From a virus: 22,049 nucleotides of DNA. The first letter of the stretch is position 1. Each line of letters opens with the position of its first letter. Where the stretch lies: the IMG/VR virus record IMGVR_UViG_3300021365_000135, positions 1-22,049 of that record; one strand, given 5' to 3'. Position numbers and translations under genes: made by a program. The notes under the pieces are model-generated. The model made no database searches. It was not told the origin of the DNA and was given only the letters and a program-made list of their open reading frames with translations. Positions 16,081-22,049 of this stretch are shown in pieces.

Positions 16081-17306
16081 TTGAAACTTTTTGATCCTGG
16101 AAAAGCTCCAAAGGGTAACGTTACTGTTGAATTAATTTCGGTTTTTCCTAAAGAGGATGCGCTTGTTATATCAATTGGAGTAAACCCAAAACGCTTTCCA
16201 CAAGATGTTAATGTTTTTCCACATTCATCTGCTCGTTTCCAAAAATTATTAAATCCTGGAGTATTTCCTGTGTGTGACACAGTAGTTTTCCAGATATAAG
16301 TTTTCCCTCCGCTAGTATACGTTACAATATCATTAAGTCTGTCGTCTGTAAAAGCGCTATAAGCTGTGCTTGCAGAATATGCTCCTTGATGCACTCTTAC
16401 TCTTTCAAATTTTGTATTTGAATCAGAAGGAGTTCCAAGTGCAGATTTTGCTCCTGCTGTTGCTACTTGCCAATACTCATTTATATTTGCACTTGATAAT
16501 GTTCCATTTGAATTTACTTTTGTTGCTGTTGCAGTTGTCTTAATAAAAGCTTCTACTGCAAAGTTTGTACCACTTGAGGCAGTTGTATAATTTGTAAAAC
16601 TAGTAGATGCTGGAATTATAGATTCATTGTCTATATTAACATATACTGTAAACTCTACTCCAGTCATTGCTTGCCCATTAATATAGTTATGGGGTATATA
16701 TTTACTTTCTCTATGCCAACTACATCCTCCACACTTAGCATGCTCTGCTAAGTCAGGACTTGCACCAGTATATTCCCAAGGACACGCATTAGAAATTATT
16801 TCTCGAGCAGGAATTTTTACCCCCTGTAAATCATAAGGTGCGACAAGTTCAAAACTAATAAAAGCGGCGTCTCTTGATGTTATTTTAGATATTGTCCAAA
16901 CTTGTCTTGTAAATTCGATAGGAGTATTGCCTGAACCTGGATCTGAAGATTCACCTTTTAAATATCTTTTTAAAGTTAACCTTCTTATGACTTTTTTACC
17001 TACAAGAGAATCAAAATCTGTAGTTCCCATTTGAGTAGCAAAAGCAGTACTAATAAGTGTTACATTTAGCGTAGGTCTAGATATTGCTCCTGTTACTTTT
17101 ATATCAAATCCATCTGAAGTAATTGGCAAAGCTACATAAGTTCGTAGTGTTGATGGACTGTCATAATCATACATTTGTAAAGTTGAAAGATCATCATCTA
17201 GTCCACGAGTTAGATAAGCAAACTGCCCATTAGGTTTCTCAAGTTCAAATAAAGTAACAAGTTCAGATCCTGGCTGTTGTTTTTGTAAGTCTGAATTTAT
17301 TGTCAT
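16077..17306 (-). CDS. Minor tail protein, lambda L-like, with predicted Fe-S cysteines and a large insert
   Basis: This 409-residue tail-tip protein occupies the lambda L position. Residues 1-170 resemble the L N-terminal beta domain (GAISRPTLNVTLIS near residue 73; LKRYLKGES near 112). Cysteines occur at 175, 192, 195, 362 and 369, in the contexts NACPWEY, KCGGCSW and ECGKTLTSCGKRFG. Lambda L-family proteins coordinate an iron-sulfur cluster through conserved C-terminal cysteines, and four of these five are good candidates. Lambda L is about 232 residues; the extra length here is roughly 160 residues inserted between C195 and C362. The end of the insert has a Tyr/Trp-rich stretch (YTSGGKTYIWKTTVSHTG) recalling small carbohydrate-binding modules. 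The gene overlaps both neighbours by ATGA. L family: confident. Cluster and sugar-binding insert: inferred. Confidence 0.85.
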   Translation of the reverse strand: MTINSDLQKQQPGSELVTLFELEKPNGQFAYLTRGLDDDLSTLQMYDYDSPSTLRTYVALPITSDGFDIKVTGAISRPTLNVTLISTAFATQMGTTDFDSLVGKKVIRRLTLKRYLKGESSDPGSGNTPIEFTRQVWTISKITSRDAAFISFELVAPYDLQGVKIPAREIISNACPWEYTGASPDLAEHAKCGGCSWHRESKYIPHNYINGQAMTGVEFTVYVNIDNESIIPASTSFTNYTTASSGTNFAVEAFIKTTATATKVNSNGTLSSANINEYWQVATAGAKSALGTPSDSNTKFERVRVHQGAYSASTAYSAFTDDRLNDIVTYTSGGKTYIWKTTVSHTGNTPGFNNFWKRADECGKTLTSCGKRFGFTPIDITSASSLGKTEINSTVTLPFGAFPGSKSFK

Positions 17307-17698
17307 GCTTCATAAACCCTTCTAAATGTTGCTCTCAAGCTGTAAAAATTATCATACGACCAAGACTGTGACCAATCTGAGCATATGCATAATATGGTTT
17401 CTGTACTTGAACTTTCATTACTATCTTCTAAATTAAATTTAAATTTACTTACTGCCCCAAGACTTTCAAAGAAGGCGACTAAATCATCTATTTCTGCTTT
17501 TGGTCGATTTGAAAAAGACACACTCAGTGTTTGATTCAAGTTATTGATTCCATCTGCAATTCTAGATTCATAGCCATCTCCAAAACTTAAAGTATGAGTT
17601 TTAGGTGCTGTTCCACGAGTAAATCCTTTATCAGGTTGTACTGGTGCACTGAATCCTGTAATATTTCCGTTATCTGCTTTATATATTCCAAATGCCAT
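17303..17698 (-). CDS. Minor tail protein, lambda M-like
   Basis: This 131-residue protein carries the FGDGYESR motif near residue 40, matching the FGDGY..R signature of the lambda M family of minor tail proteins. The rest alternates beta strands (LNQTLSVSFSNRP; YSLRATFRRVYE), as expected for a small ring-forming tip protein. In lambda, M is needed to attach the tube to the tip complex and acts with L, K, I and J. Gene order H-M-L is conserved here: the gene lies six bases after the tape measure stop and overlaps the L-like gene by ATGA. Confidence 0.88.
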   Translation of the reverse strand: MAFGIYKADNGNITGFSAPVQPDKGFTRGTAPKTHTLSFGDGYESRIADGINNLNQTLSVSFSNRPKAEIDDLVAFFESLGAVSKFKFNLEDSNESSSTETILCICSDWSQSWSYDNFYSLRATFRRVYEA

Positions 17699-17704
17699 AA
17701 TTTC

Positions 17705-20700
17705 TTAGAAAGGGCTTAACATGCCGCCTGGTCGTTGTTGTTTTTGAATTTCTGTTTGTACTGCTCCAGCAACTGCTTTACCAAATCTGTACATATCATC
17801 CCCGCTACCTTCAGAAGATGTTTCTCCTGTTGTCATATTTACATTTACACTAATATTATTCCCACCTGTAGCGCCTTTCATATCTACAGGAATACTTCTA
17901 CCATCTGGTAAAGGTACTACTGCTTCATTGTGTTTTCCTTCTCCAACTAAATAGGTTGGTTCTGTTGCAACTCCACCACTACTATAACCTTTCATGACTC
18001 CACCTTTTGCCATAGGTATAATTCCACCTTCTGCTAATCCAAATACAGGAAGTGCCATAATTGAAGCCGCTAATTTAGCTGATGCTATTTTTGCCATCTC
18101 TTGTACAATAAGAGTAAATAAACTTTTAAATGCTTCTTTTGCAGTTGATGCCCCCATTGCTATATCATAAAACATTTTTTCAATTCCTTGTGCAAATGTT
18201 TGTTGTATTTTAAAAGCGTCTGTAGTAGATTTTTCGTAAGCTTTTGCTTGCTGAATTATTACATCTCGTTGTTTTTCTAATAATTCTAATTCTTTCTGAG
18301 CATTTAGGAGATCGTCATCTTTTAACTCTCTCATTTTATATCGTTGCTCTACAATTTTATCATTTGCCGCTAATGTTGCTAAATTATTTTGTTTTATTTG
18401 TATTTTTTCTCGTGCGAATCGTGCTCCTGCGTCTTTTCTGCCAGATAGCCCTGCTAAATCAGCTTTAAGTCCTTCTCCATCGATTAGTCTTTGTTGGCGA
18501 TTTTTAAGAATTGAATCAATTGCATTTATTGCAGCTGTTGCTTGTGTACGTACTTCTCCAACAGTTGACCCATCAAGTTTAATACCAAGAATTTTTTCAA
18601 AATAAGTAAGATCACTACTAGTTAAAACATCACCTGCAGCTTTGTTTGCTATTTCATCCATGGCTTTTTCCATCGATGCTGCTTCTTGTCCGAAGAATCC
18701 TGATCTAAATCCCTTATAGGCATCAGATCGTCGAGTTTCTACGGATTCTTGTATATTTTTTAATCCTTTTAGTGCTTGTCCTGTTGAAGTAATTTTTAAA
18801 ACAAAAGCACCTAGTGCATCTTGGTCTAAATTAACAACATCTCCAAATGCAGCGAGTTCTGGTATTATCTCTGTTAACCGTTTAAATGATTCACGTACTC
18901 CTTTTGCATATTGTTCTTGTTTTTCGGGATCTTGAATTGCCTGTACTTTTGCAATTTCTCCTATAATTCCTGAAGTATTTAGAGCATTTGCTCTAATTTC
19001 ATCTGCTTTTAATCCTAACGGATTTTTATTTTTGAATCCGTCTACGATTGTGTTTACTTCCGATAGTATTCTTTGTTGTGCATTGAGAGAGTCATTAAAT
19101 TCCATATTTGCTTGTTTTCCTTCTCTCATATCTTTTACGTACTTCATCATACCTGTTTCACCAACTTTTTCTGCATGAGTTCGTAAATTATCGGCTGTTT
19201 CTTCAAAACCTAAAAAGTCCATTACTTTCGCTACTCCACCTAGTATAGATTTATATATTCTATCTATATTAAGTAGTAAGTCCATTATCATTTGTCCAGC
19301 AAGAACAAGAAGTCCAATAAATCCAGCTTTACTCATAGCTTTATTTACAAAGGTAACAAAACCTGCTGTTATTGCTCCCATACCTGCCATTACTCCAGTC
19401 CATCCTGCTTTTATTCTAGTTCCAAGAGTTCTGAAGGATAATTCAACTCTTTTTACAACCATTTTTGTTTTAGCAAACCAACCTTGACTTTGCATATTCA
19501 TTTGAGTAAAACTAGTTTGTAAACTTCTAACTACAGCAATATCTTTATTTTTAAATATACCTGTAACAATCTTTCCATGTTTTTGATATTGAGCTTCTGC
19601 AGATTTTAATGCTTTATCTAAGTTTGATTTATCCGCTCCTCGCATTTTTCCTGTAGCAGCACGCTGTAATACTGGAGAATCACTTCCTTTTGCAAGTACT
19701 TTTGCAGAAGATTGTACGCCTGTTGCACCTGCAGCTCTTGCTGCTTTTACTCCTTGTTTTGTTTGTTCTACTTTTTGTCGATATTCGTCTAAGTCTTGTT
19801 TTGCTTTGTCATAACTTGCAGTATGTGTATTTGACCAATTCTGAAGTTTTTCTGTTAATTCTGTTTGTGAAGGTATGACTTGCTTAATAATTGAAGCCGC
19901 AAAAAGTCCAATTGCCAAAGCGGCAACTTTTACATTATTACTAAGTACATTTGCAAAGAAATTTGCAATCGGGGCTATTCCTACTTGGAAGTTTTTGATT
20001 AAGTCTGAGAATACAATACCTAATCTATTAAAAGCATTAACAGGTACTTTTTCTCCAATCTCTCCAAAGTTTTCTGCTGCTTGTCGTAAGGTTTCATTTA
20101 GTACCGCTTGAGATCTTTCGTACGTTGTTAGTTCGTCTGCATTTTTACCTACAAGTCGACCATAATCTTCTGTAGCCTTTTTGAGACGTAACGTAATACC
20201 AAGTTCATCTAATAGTTCTGGTTCAGCTTTTGTTGTACCTTGTACGATTCGATTAAAGGTATCTTCAAAGTTTCTACCAAGAGCCTGCGCAGCTCCACGA
20301 GAAGCTTTTGCTACTTCTTCAATTTGAGAAGTATTATAACCTTTTGCAATCATAATAGCTGCTGATTCACCCGCTTTTTGTAAATCAATCTGATGTCCAG
20401 TAGCTATTTGTAATTTTCTTGCTACAGTATCTAATGCGACACCGGTAGAGGCGGCATAAACTGCTTGAGATTTTTGAAGAGTTTCAAAGTTAGCTGCTTC
20501 TTGTAGAGATCTATATACTGCTCCAAGAGCAAATAATGACGCTGCTAGTGTAGCATAGGCAGGCACAAGACCGCCAGAAATGCCTTGCGACATTTTAGAG
20601 AAGTTTTTACTAGTATTTGAGGAAGCTTGAGCAGCTCCTTTAAGACGTCTATCTGCAGTATGTGCAGATTTACCAGTTTTATCTAGTTCTTTTGAGGTTT

Positions 20701-20779
20701 TCTTTGCTTTTTTACCGACAACAGATAGTTGACCATTATCGTCGATTACTAATTTACCTATTACTTTAAAATCTGCCAT
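17705..20779 (-). CDS. Tail tape measure protein (lambda H-like)
   Basis: This 1024-residue protein has the typical tape-measure layout: a basic N-terminus, long helical Ala/Lys/Gln-rich stretches, and several hydrophobic segments (about residues 69-89, 283-300, 460-480 and 485-505) that could enter the host membrane at DNA ejection. The Gly-rich end (about 915-970) carries GGVATEPTYLVGEGKHNEAV followed by VPL, the form of ending common in tape measure proteins. A helical, coiled-coil-like stretch lies near residues 775-850. It sits inside the tube and sets tail length. At the usual rule of about 0.15 nm per residue, 1024 residues imply a tail near 150 nm, similar to lambda. I see no lysozyme or peptidase motif. 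Its start directly follows the T stop, with only a weak ribosome site, so coupling is likely. Confidence 0.93.
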   Translation of the reverse strand: MADFKVIGKLVIDDNGQLSVVGKKAKKTSKELDKTGKSAHTADRRLKGAAQASSNTSKNFSKMSQGISGGLVPAYATLAASLFALGAVYRSLQEAANFETLQKSQAVYAASTGVALDTVARKLQIATGHQIDLQKAGESAAIMIAKGYNTSQIEEVAKASRGAAQALGRNFEDTFNRIVQGTTKAEPELLDELGITLRLKKATEDYGRLVGKNADELTTYERSQAVLNETLRQAAENFGEIGEKVPVNAFNRLGIVFSDLIKNFQVGIAPIANFFANVLSNNVKVAALAIGLFAASIIKQVIPSQTELTEKLQNWSNTHTASYDKAKQDLDEYRQKVEQTKQGVKAARAAGATGVQSSAKVLAKGSDSPVLQRAATGKMRGADKSNLDKALKSAEAQYQKHGKIVTGIFKNKDIAVVRSLQTSFTQMNMQSQGWFAKTKMVVKRVELSFRTLGTRIKAGWTGVMAGMGAITAGFVTFVNKAMSKAGFIGLLVLAGQMIMDLLLNIDRIYKSILGGVAKVMDFLGFEETADNLRTHAEKVGETGMMKYVKDMREGKQANMEFNDSLNAQQRILSEVNTIVDGFKNKNPLGLKADEIRANALNTSGIIGEIAKVQAIQDPEKQEQYAKGVRESFKRLTEIIPELAAFGDVVNLDQDALGAFVLKITSTGQALKGLKNIQESVETRRSDAYKGFRSGFFGQEAASMEKAMDEIANKAAGDVLTSSDLTYFEKILGIKLDGSTVGEVRTQATAAINAIDSILKNRQQRLIDGEGLKADLAGLSGRKDAGARFAREKIQIKQNNLATLAANDKIVEQRYKMRELKDDDLLNAQKELELLEKQRDVIIQQAKAYEKSTTDAFKIQQTFAQGIEKMFYDIAMGASTAKEAFKSLFTLIVQEMAKIASAKLAASIMALPVFGLAEGGIIPMAKGGVMKGYSSGGVATEPTYLVGEGKHNEAVVPLPDGRSIPVDMKGATGGNNISVNVNMTTGETSSEGSGDDMYRFGKAVAGAVQTEIQKQQRPGGMLSPF

Positions 20780-21205
20780 TTATCTTTTTATATTTGCTGA
20801 GTTAATCCCAGTGCCTTTAGCCTTCGATCTACTTTCTGCGGCTTTACGTTTTCTTTCTAAATCTTTATTTATATTTGCTGAATTTCTTGCTTCAATATGT
20901 TTCAAGAAAAATACAGTTGTTTTGGAGTCTTTTACATCCCAAATTTTCAATAAAGTTCCTAAGGCGGATAAATCTTTTCCAAAGTACGATCCACTCATAC
21001 CGTCCCAACGATCTGGTAAAAGGTCATGCAATAAAAAAGCCACCTGAACTTCAAAAGGATAATCTTCCGTAGTTGGTGGCATTTCTTCAGGGTCAGGGTC
21101 TGCTCCTGTCTGTTCACACATATCTAAGTAAACATCAAGAGTGACTTGCCCGTCTTTGTATTGTTTGTCTAAGAGACCAAGTATTTGTCTTACTTGGCTC
21201 TGGTA
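20780..21205 (-). CDS. Tail assembly chaperone, T-like frameshift extension (made as GT fusion)
   Basis: This is the -1 frame continuation of the G gene. A slip at 21205-21211 joins residue 139 of G to 141 residues encoded here, giving a GT fusion of about 280 residues. The first ATG in this frame (21121) has no Shine-Dalgarno. The frame is open back through the heptamer and first blocked by a TGA just upstream of it, so the 28 codons before the ATG are coding only through frameshifting. The T part starts with a helical stretch (YQSQVRQILGLLDKQ) and ends in a strongly basic, Lys/Arg-rich tail. In lambda the T domain of GT contacts the tube protein while the G part binds the tape measure, and that division of labour probably applies here. 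The gene abuts the tape measure start exactly, which suggests translational coupling. Confidence 0.88.
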   Translation of the reverse strand, partial: YQSQVRQILGLLDKQYKDGQVTLDVYLDMCEQTGADPDPEEMPPTTEDYPFEVQVAFLLHDLLPDRWDGMSGSYFGKDLSALGTLLKIWDVKDSKTTVFFLKHIEARNSANINKDLERKRKAAESRSKAKGTGINSANIKR

Positions 21206-21211
21206 AAATTT
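21172..21211 (-). promoter_or_regulatory. Programmed -1 ribosomal frameshift signal (heptamer plus hairpin)
   Basis: The minus-strand heptamer A AAT TTT (21205-21211) is in the zero frame of the G gene and fits X XXY YYZ, so both tRNAs can re-pair after a -1 slip. Three bases downstream begins a stem-loop (21172-21201): 4 bp (AGAG/CTCT), one bulged T, then 7 perfect bp (CCAAGTA/TACTTGG) around the loop AGACAAA. The zero-frame TAA stop is inside this hairpin. After the slip the -1 frame is open to 20780. Position between the chaperone and the tape measure matches the classical G/GT frameshift of tailed phages. Confidence 0.9.
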
Positions 21212-21621
21212 TCTAAATCACCTGTTACTTCTGTAACCCAAGTGTCGAAATCAGCTGCATTTTTCATCAGCGTTTCAGCGTTTTCTTGAGAAAATAAAAG
21301 TTCATCTTCGGGATCTAGACTACTAATGTCCACCAATAGAAGCTCTTCGAGGTAAGAATATTTTAAGCCTTTCCATCCCTTAATTACAGCTTTTACATAC
21401 TCTACTAAAAACTTATCTTCATCTAATTGTTCATCAAATGCTCTAGTTTTACGATTGAACTTTTGAGATAAACAACGATTTCGTAGTTTTAGCAGTTCTT
21501 CCCTTGCCAAGTAGCAAAGGTCGACTGAAAATCCAGCCGTTCCTGGATAATCAACTGAAACTGTTTTGCTTGGAGTTAATAAACTCGCTAGTGATACTGA
21601 TTTGTTTTCTTGTTCTGTCAT
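21190..21621 (-). CDS. Tail assembly chaperone, G-like (zero-frame product)
   Basis: This 143-residue acidic protein sits between the tail tube and tape measure genes, the position of lambda G. Such chaperones coat the tape measure protein and recruit tube subunits during tail polymerisation, and are absent from the finished virion. A helical central part (LAREELLKLRNRCLSQKFNR) is followed by an acidic C-terminal half. The start ATG has an AGGA Shine-Dalgarno a few bases upstream. The last codons contain the slippery heptamer A AAT TTT, and the TAA stop lies inside a hairpin, so a fraction of ribosomes should shift to the -1 frame and make a longer GT-type protein. Sequence similarity to a named family is not obvious by eye. 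The call rests on gene order plus the frameshift architecture, which is diagnostic for this gene pair. Confidence 0.85.
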   Translation of the reverse strand: MTEQENKSVSLASLLTPSKTVSVDYPGTAGFSVDLCYLAREELLKLRNRCLSQKFNRKTRAFDEQLDEDKFLVEYVKAVIKGWKGLKYSYLEELLLVDISSLDPEDELLFSQENAETLMKNAADFDTWVTEVTGDLENFTRAK

Positions 21622-21636
21622 TCTGTTTTCCTGGTT

Positions 21637-21660
21637 AAAAGAGGGAGGGTTTCCCCTCCC
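21637..21660 (-). terminator. Rho-independent terminator after the tail tube gene
   Basis: Read on the minus strand, a perfect 7-bp GC-rich stem (GGGAGGG / CCCTCCC) closed by a GAAA tetraloop is followed by TCTTTT. It lies in the 52-base gap between the tube gene and the chaperone gene. The plus-strand reading has no T-run after the stem, so the terminator faces the direction of transcription. The U-tract is short and interrupted by one C. Partial read-through into the downstream tail genes is therefore likely, which would make tube protein more abundant than assembly factors and tip proteins. Confidence 0.85.
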
Positions 21661-21673
21661 ACTAAATTAATTA

Positions 21674-22048
21674 TTATGTTACGGTTGGTCCTACAAACTC
21701 CATTGTTATTTCGTCTGTTGTATCAACTGAAGTTGGTAAAGCGTGGAAAGTTGTTTCCAAGCTTATAATATCATCAATTGAATGTGTAGGTACTTCCAAG
21801 TGACATGTTGGTAATGTCATTGTAACTCTTGGAGTATTACTTGTTCCACCTATTACAAATACTAGATTGAAGTCATTTGTTGTTGTTGAGGTTGACTCAA
21901 GAATGTCTTCAAATAAATCCGCACTTGAGGCGCCACTTGCAGGAGTATTCAAGTAACAAGTAAAATTACCTGATACAGAACGAGTTCCTGTAACGTGCCC
22001 TAAAGGTTGATTCACAATTCCTAGTGTTTCTGGTGTTAAGAAAGTCAT
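21674..22048 (-). CDS. Major tail tube protein, C-terminal part (probably truncated by window edge)
   Basis: The visible 124 residues are beta-rich, Thr/Ser-rich and acidic, with no membrane segment or signal peptide. The gene lies immediately before the G/GT chaperone pair and the tape measure, where lambda-like phages carry the tail tube protein (lambda V). Repeated subunits of that protein stack into the tube through which DNA passes. The first Met is only one base from the window edge. The segment that follows (LGIVNQPLGHVTG) looks like the middle of a tube protein rather than an N-terminus, so I infer that this Met is internal and the gene continues outside. A strong terminator follows the stop codon, consistent with a separately dosed, highly expressed structural gene. 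The assignment rests mainly on gene order. A small stand-alone tail protein is the alternative. Confidence 0.65.
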   Translation of the reverse strand: MTFLTPETLGIVNQPLGHVTGTRSVSGNFTCYLNTPASGASSADLFEDILESTSTTTNDFNLVFVIGGTSNTPRVTMTLPTCHLEVPTHSIDDIISLETTFHALPTSVDTTDEITMEFVGPTVT

Positions 22049-22049
22049 A

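Noticed and set aside
20780-21121. Reading the T frame as an independent gene starting at the ATG at 21121
   Set aside because: No ribosome site precedes that ATG, the frame is open 28 codons further upstream, and the frameshift signal explains the coding directly.
21637-21660. Terminator acting on the plus strand
   Set aside because: The plus-strand side of the stem is followed by ACTAAATT, not a T-run, and no plus-strand gene ends there.
1-22049. Other plus-strand open frames across the window
   Set aside because: All lie opposite confident minus-strand genes, show low-complexity Val/Ser/Leu or Cys/Ile content typical of antisense frames, and lack coherent ribosome sites.
1-22049. CRISPR array, tRNA genes, attachment sites or insertion sequences
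   Set aside because: No evenly spaced direct repeats with unique spacers, no cloverleaf-like stretch and no transposase or inverted terminal repeats were noticed. The repeats present are in-frame fibre repeats.

Overview
This window is the tail-structure module of a tailed dsDNA phage (or prophage) with a long non-contractile, lambda-like tail. All genes are on the minus strand, so the biological order runs from right (22049) to left (1). The DNA is AT-rich and almost gap-free; most neighbouring genes overlap by ATGA or TAATG or abut. I see no tRNA, integrase, lysis, replication or host metabolic gene. The fibre modules (the KRS/GEL N-terminus, LTHVADT repeats, GDGSTTAF domains, a cupredoxin-like insert) are ones I associate with marine phages. 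An uncultured marine siphovirus is therefore my best guess, and the host cannot be read from the window.

Right part (22049 to 10117): the core tail genes follow the lambda order V-G-T-H-M-L-K-I-J. They are the C-terminal part of the tail tube protein (21674-22048); a rho-independent terminator (21637-21660); the tail assembly chaperone G (21190-21621) with a -1 frameshift extension T (20780-21205); the tape measure protein (17705-20779); and the tail-tip proteins M (17303-17698), L (16077-17306), K (15760-16080), I (14982-15773) and J (10117-14985). G and GT help the tube polymerise around the tape measure. M, L, K, I and J build the tip that ends in the central J fibre.

Middle part (10117 to 7681): three consecutive genes share a roughly 25-residue N-terminus (MAKR..LGK...GL..S..G.DV) followed by unrelated C-terminal parts. 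They look like interchangeable tip or adhesin cassettes that use one docking segment. Two small genes follow, one of which resembles small proteins found near phage tail-fibre genes.

Left part (7680 to 1): a consensus sigma70 promoter with an extended -10 (7619-7648) starts a separate fibre transcription unit. It contains a BppU-N-like small protein, two paralogous small proteins, a 791-residue repeat fibre, and a 1329-residue fibre with a cupredoxin-like insert, YadA-like repeats and a C-terminal self-cleaving S74 chaperone. One more gene begins at the left edge.

The most notable signals are the complete frameshift cassette (heptamer plus hairpin), the isolated near-perfect promoter, the copper-ligand-like domain in a fibre, the large insert between the predicted Fe-S cysteines of the L protein, the three-gene shared-N-terminus cassette, and a shared C-terminal D-x-G-[ST]-F ending on three consecutive fibre-region proteins.
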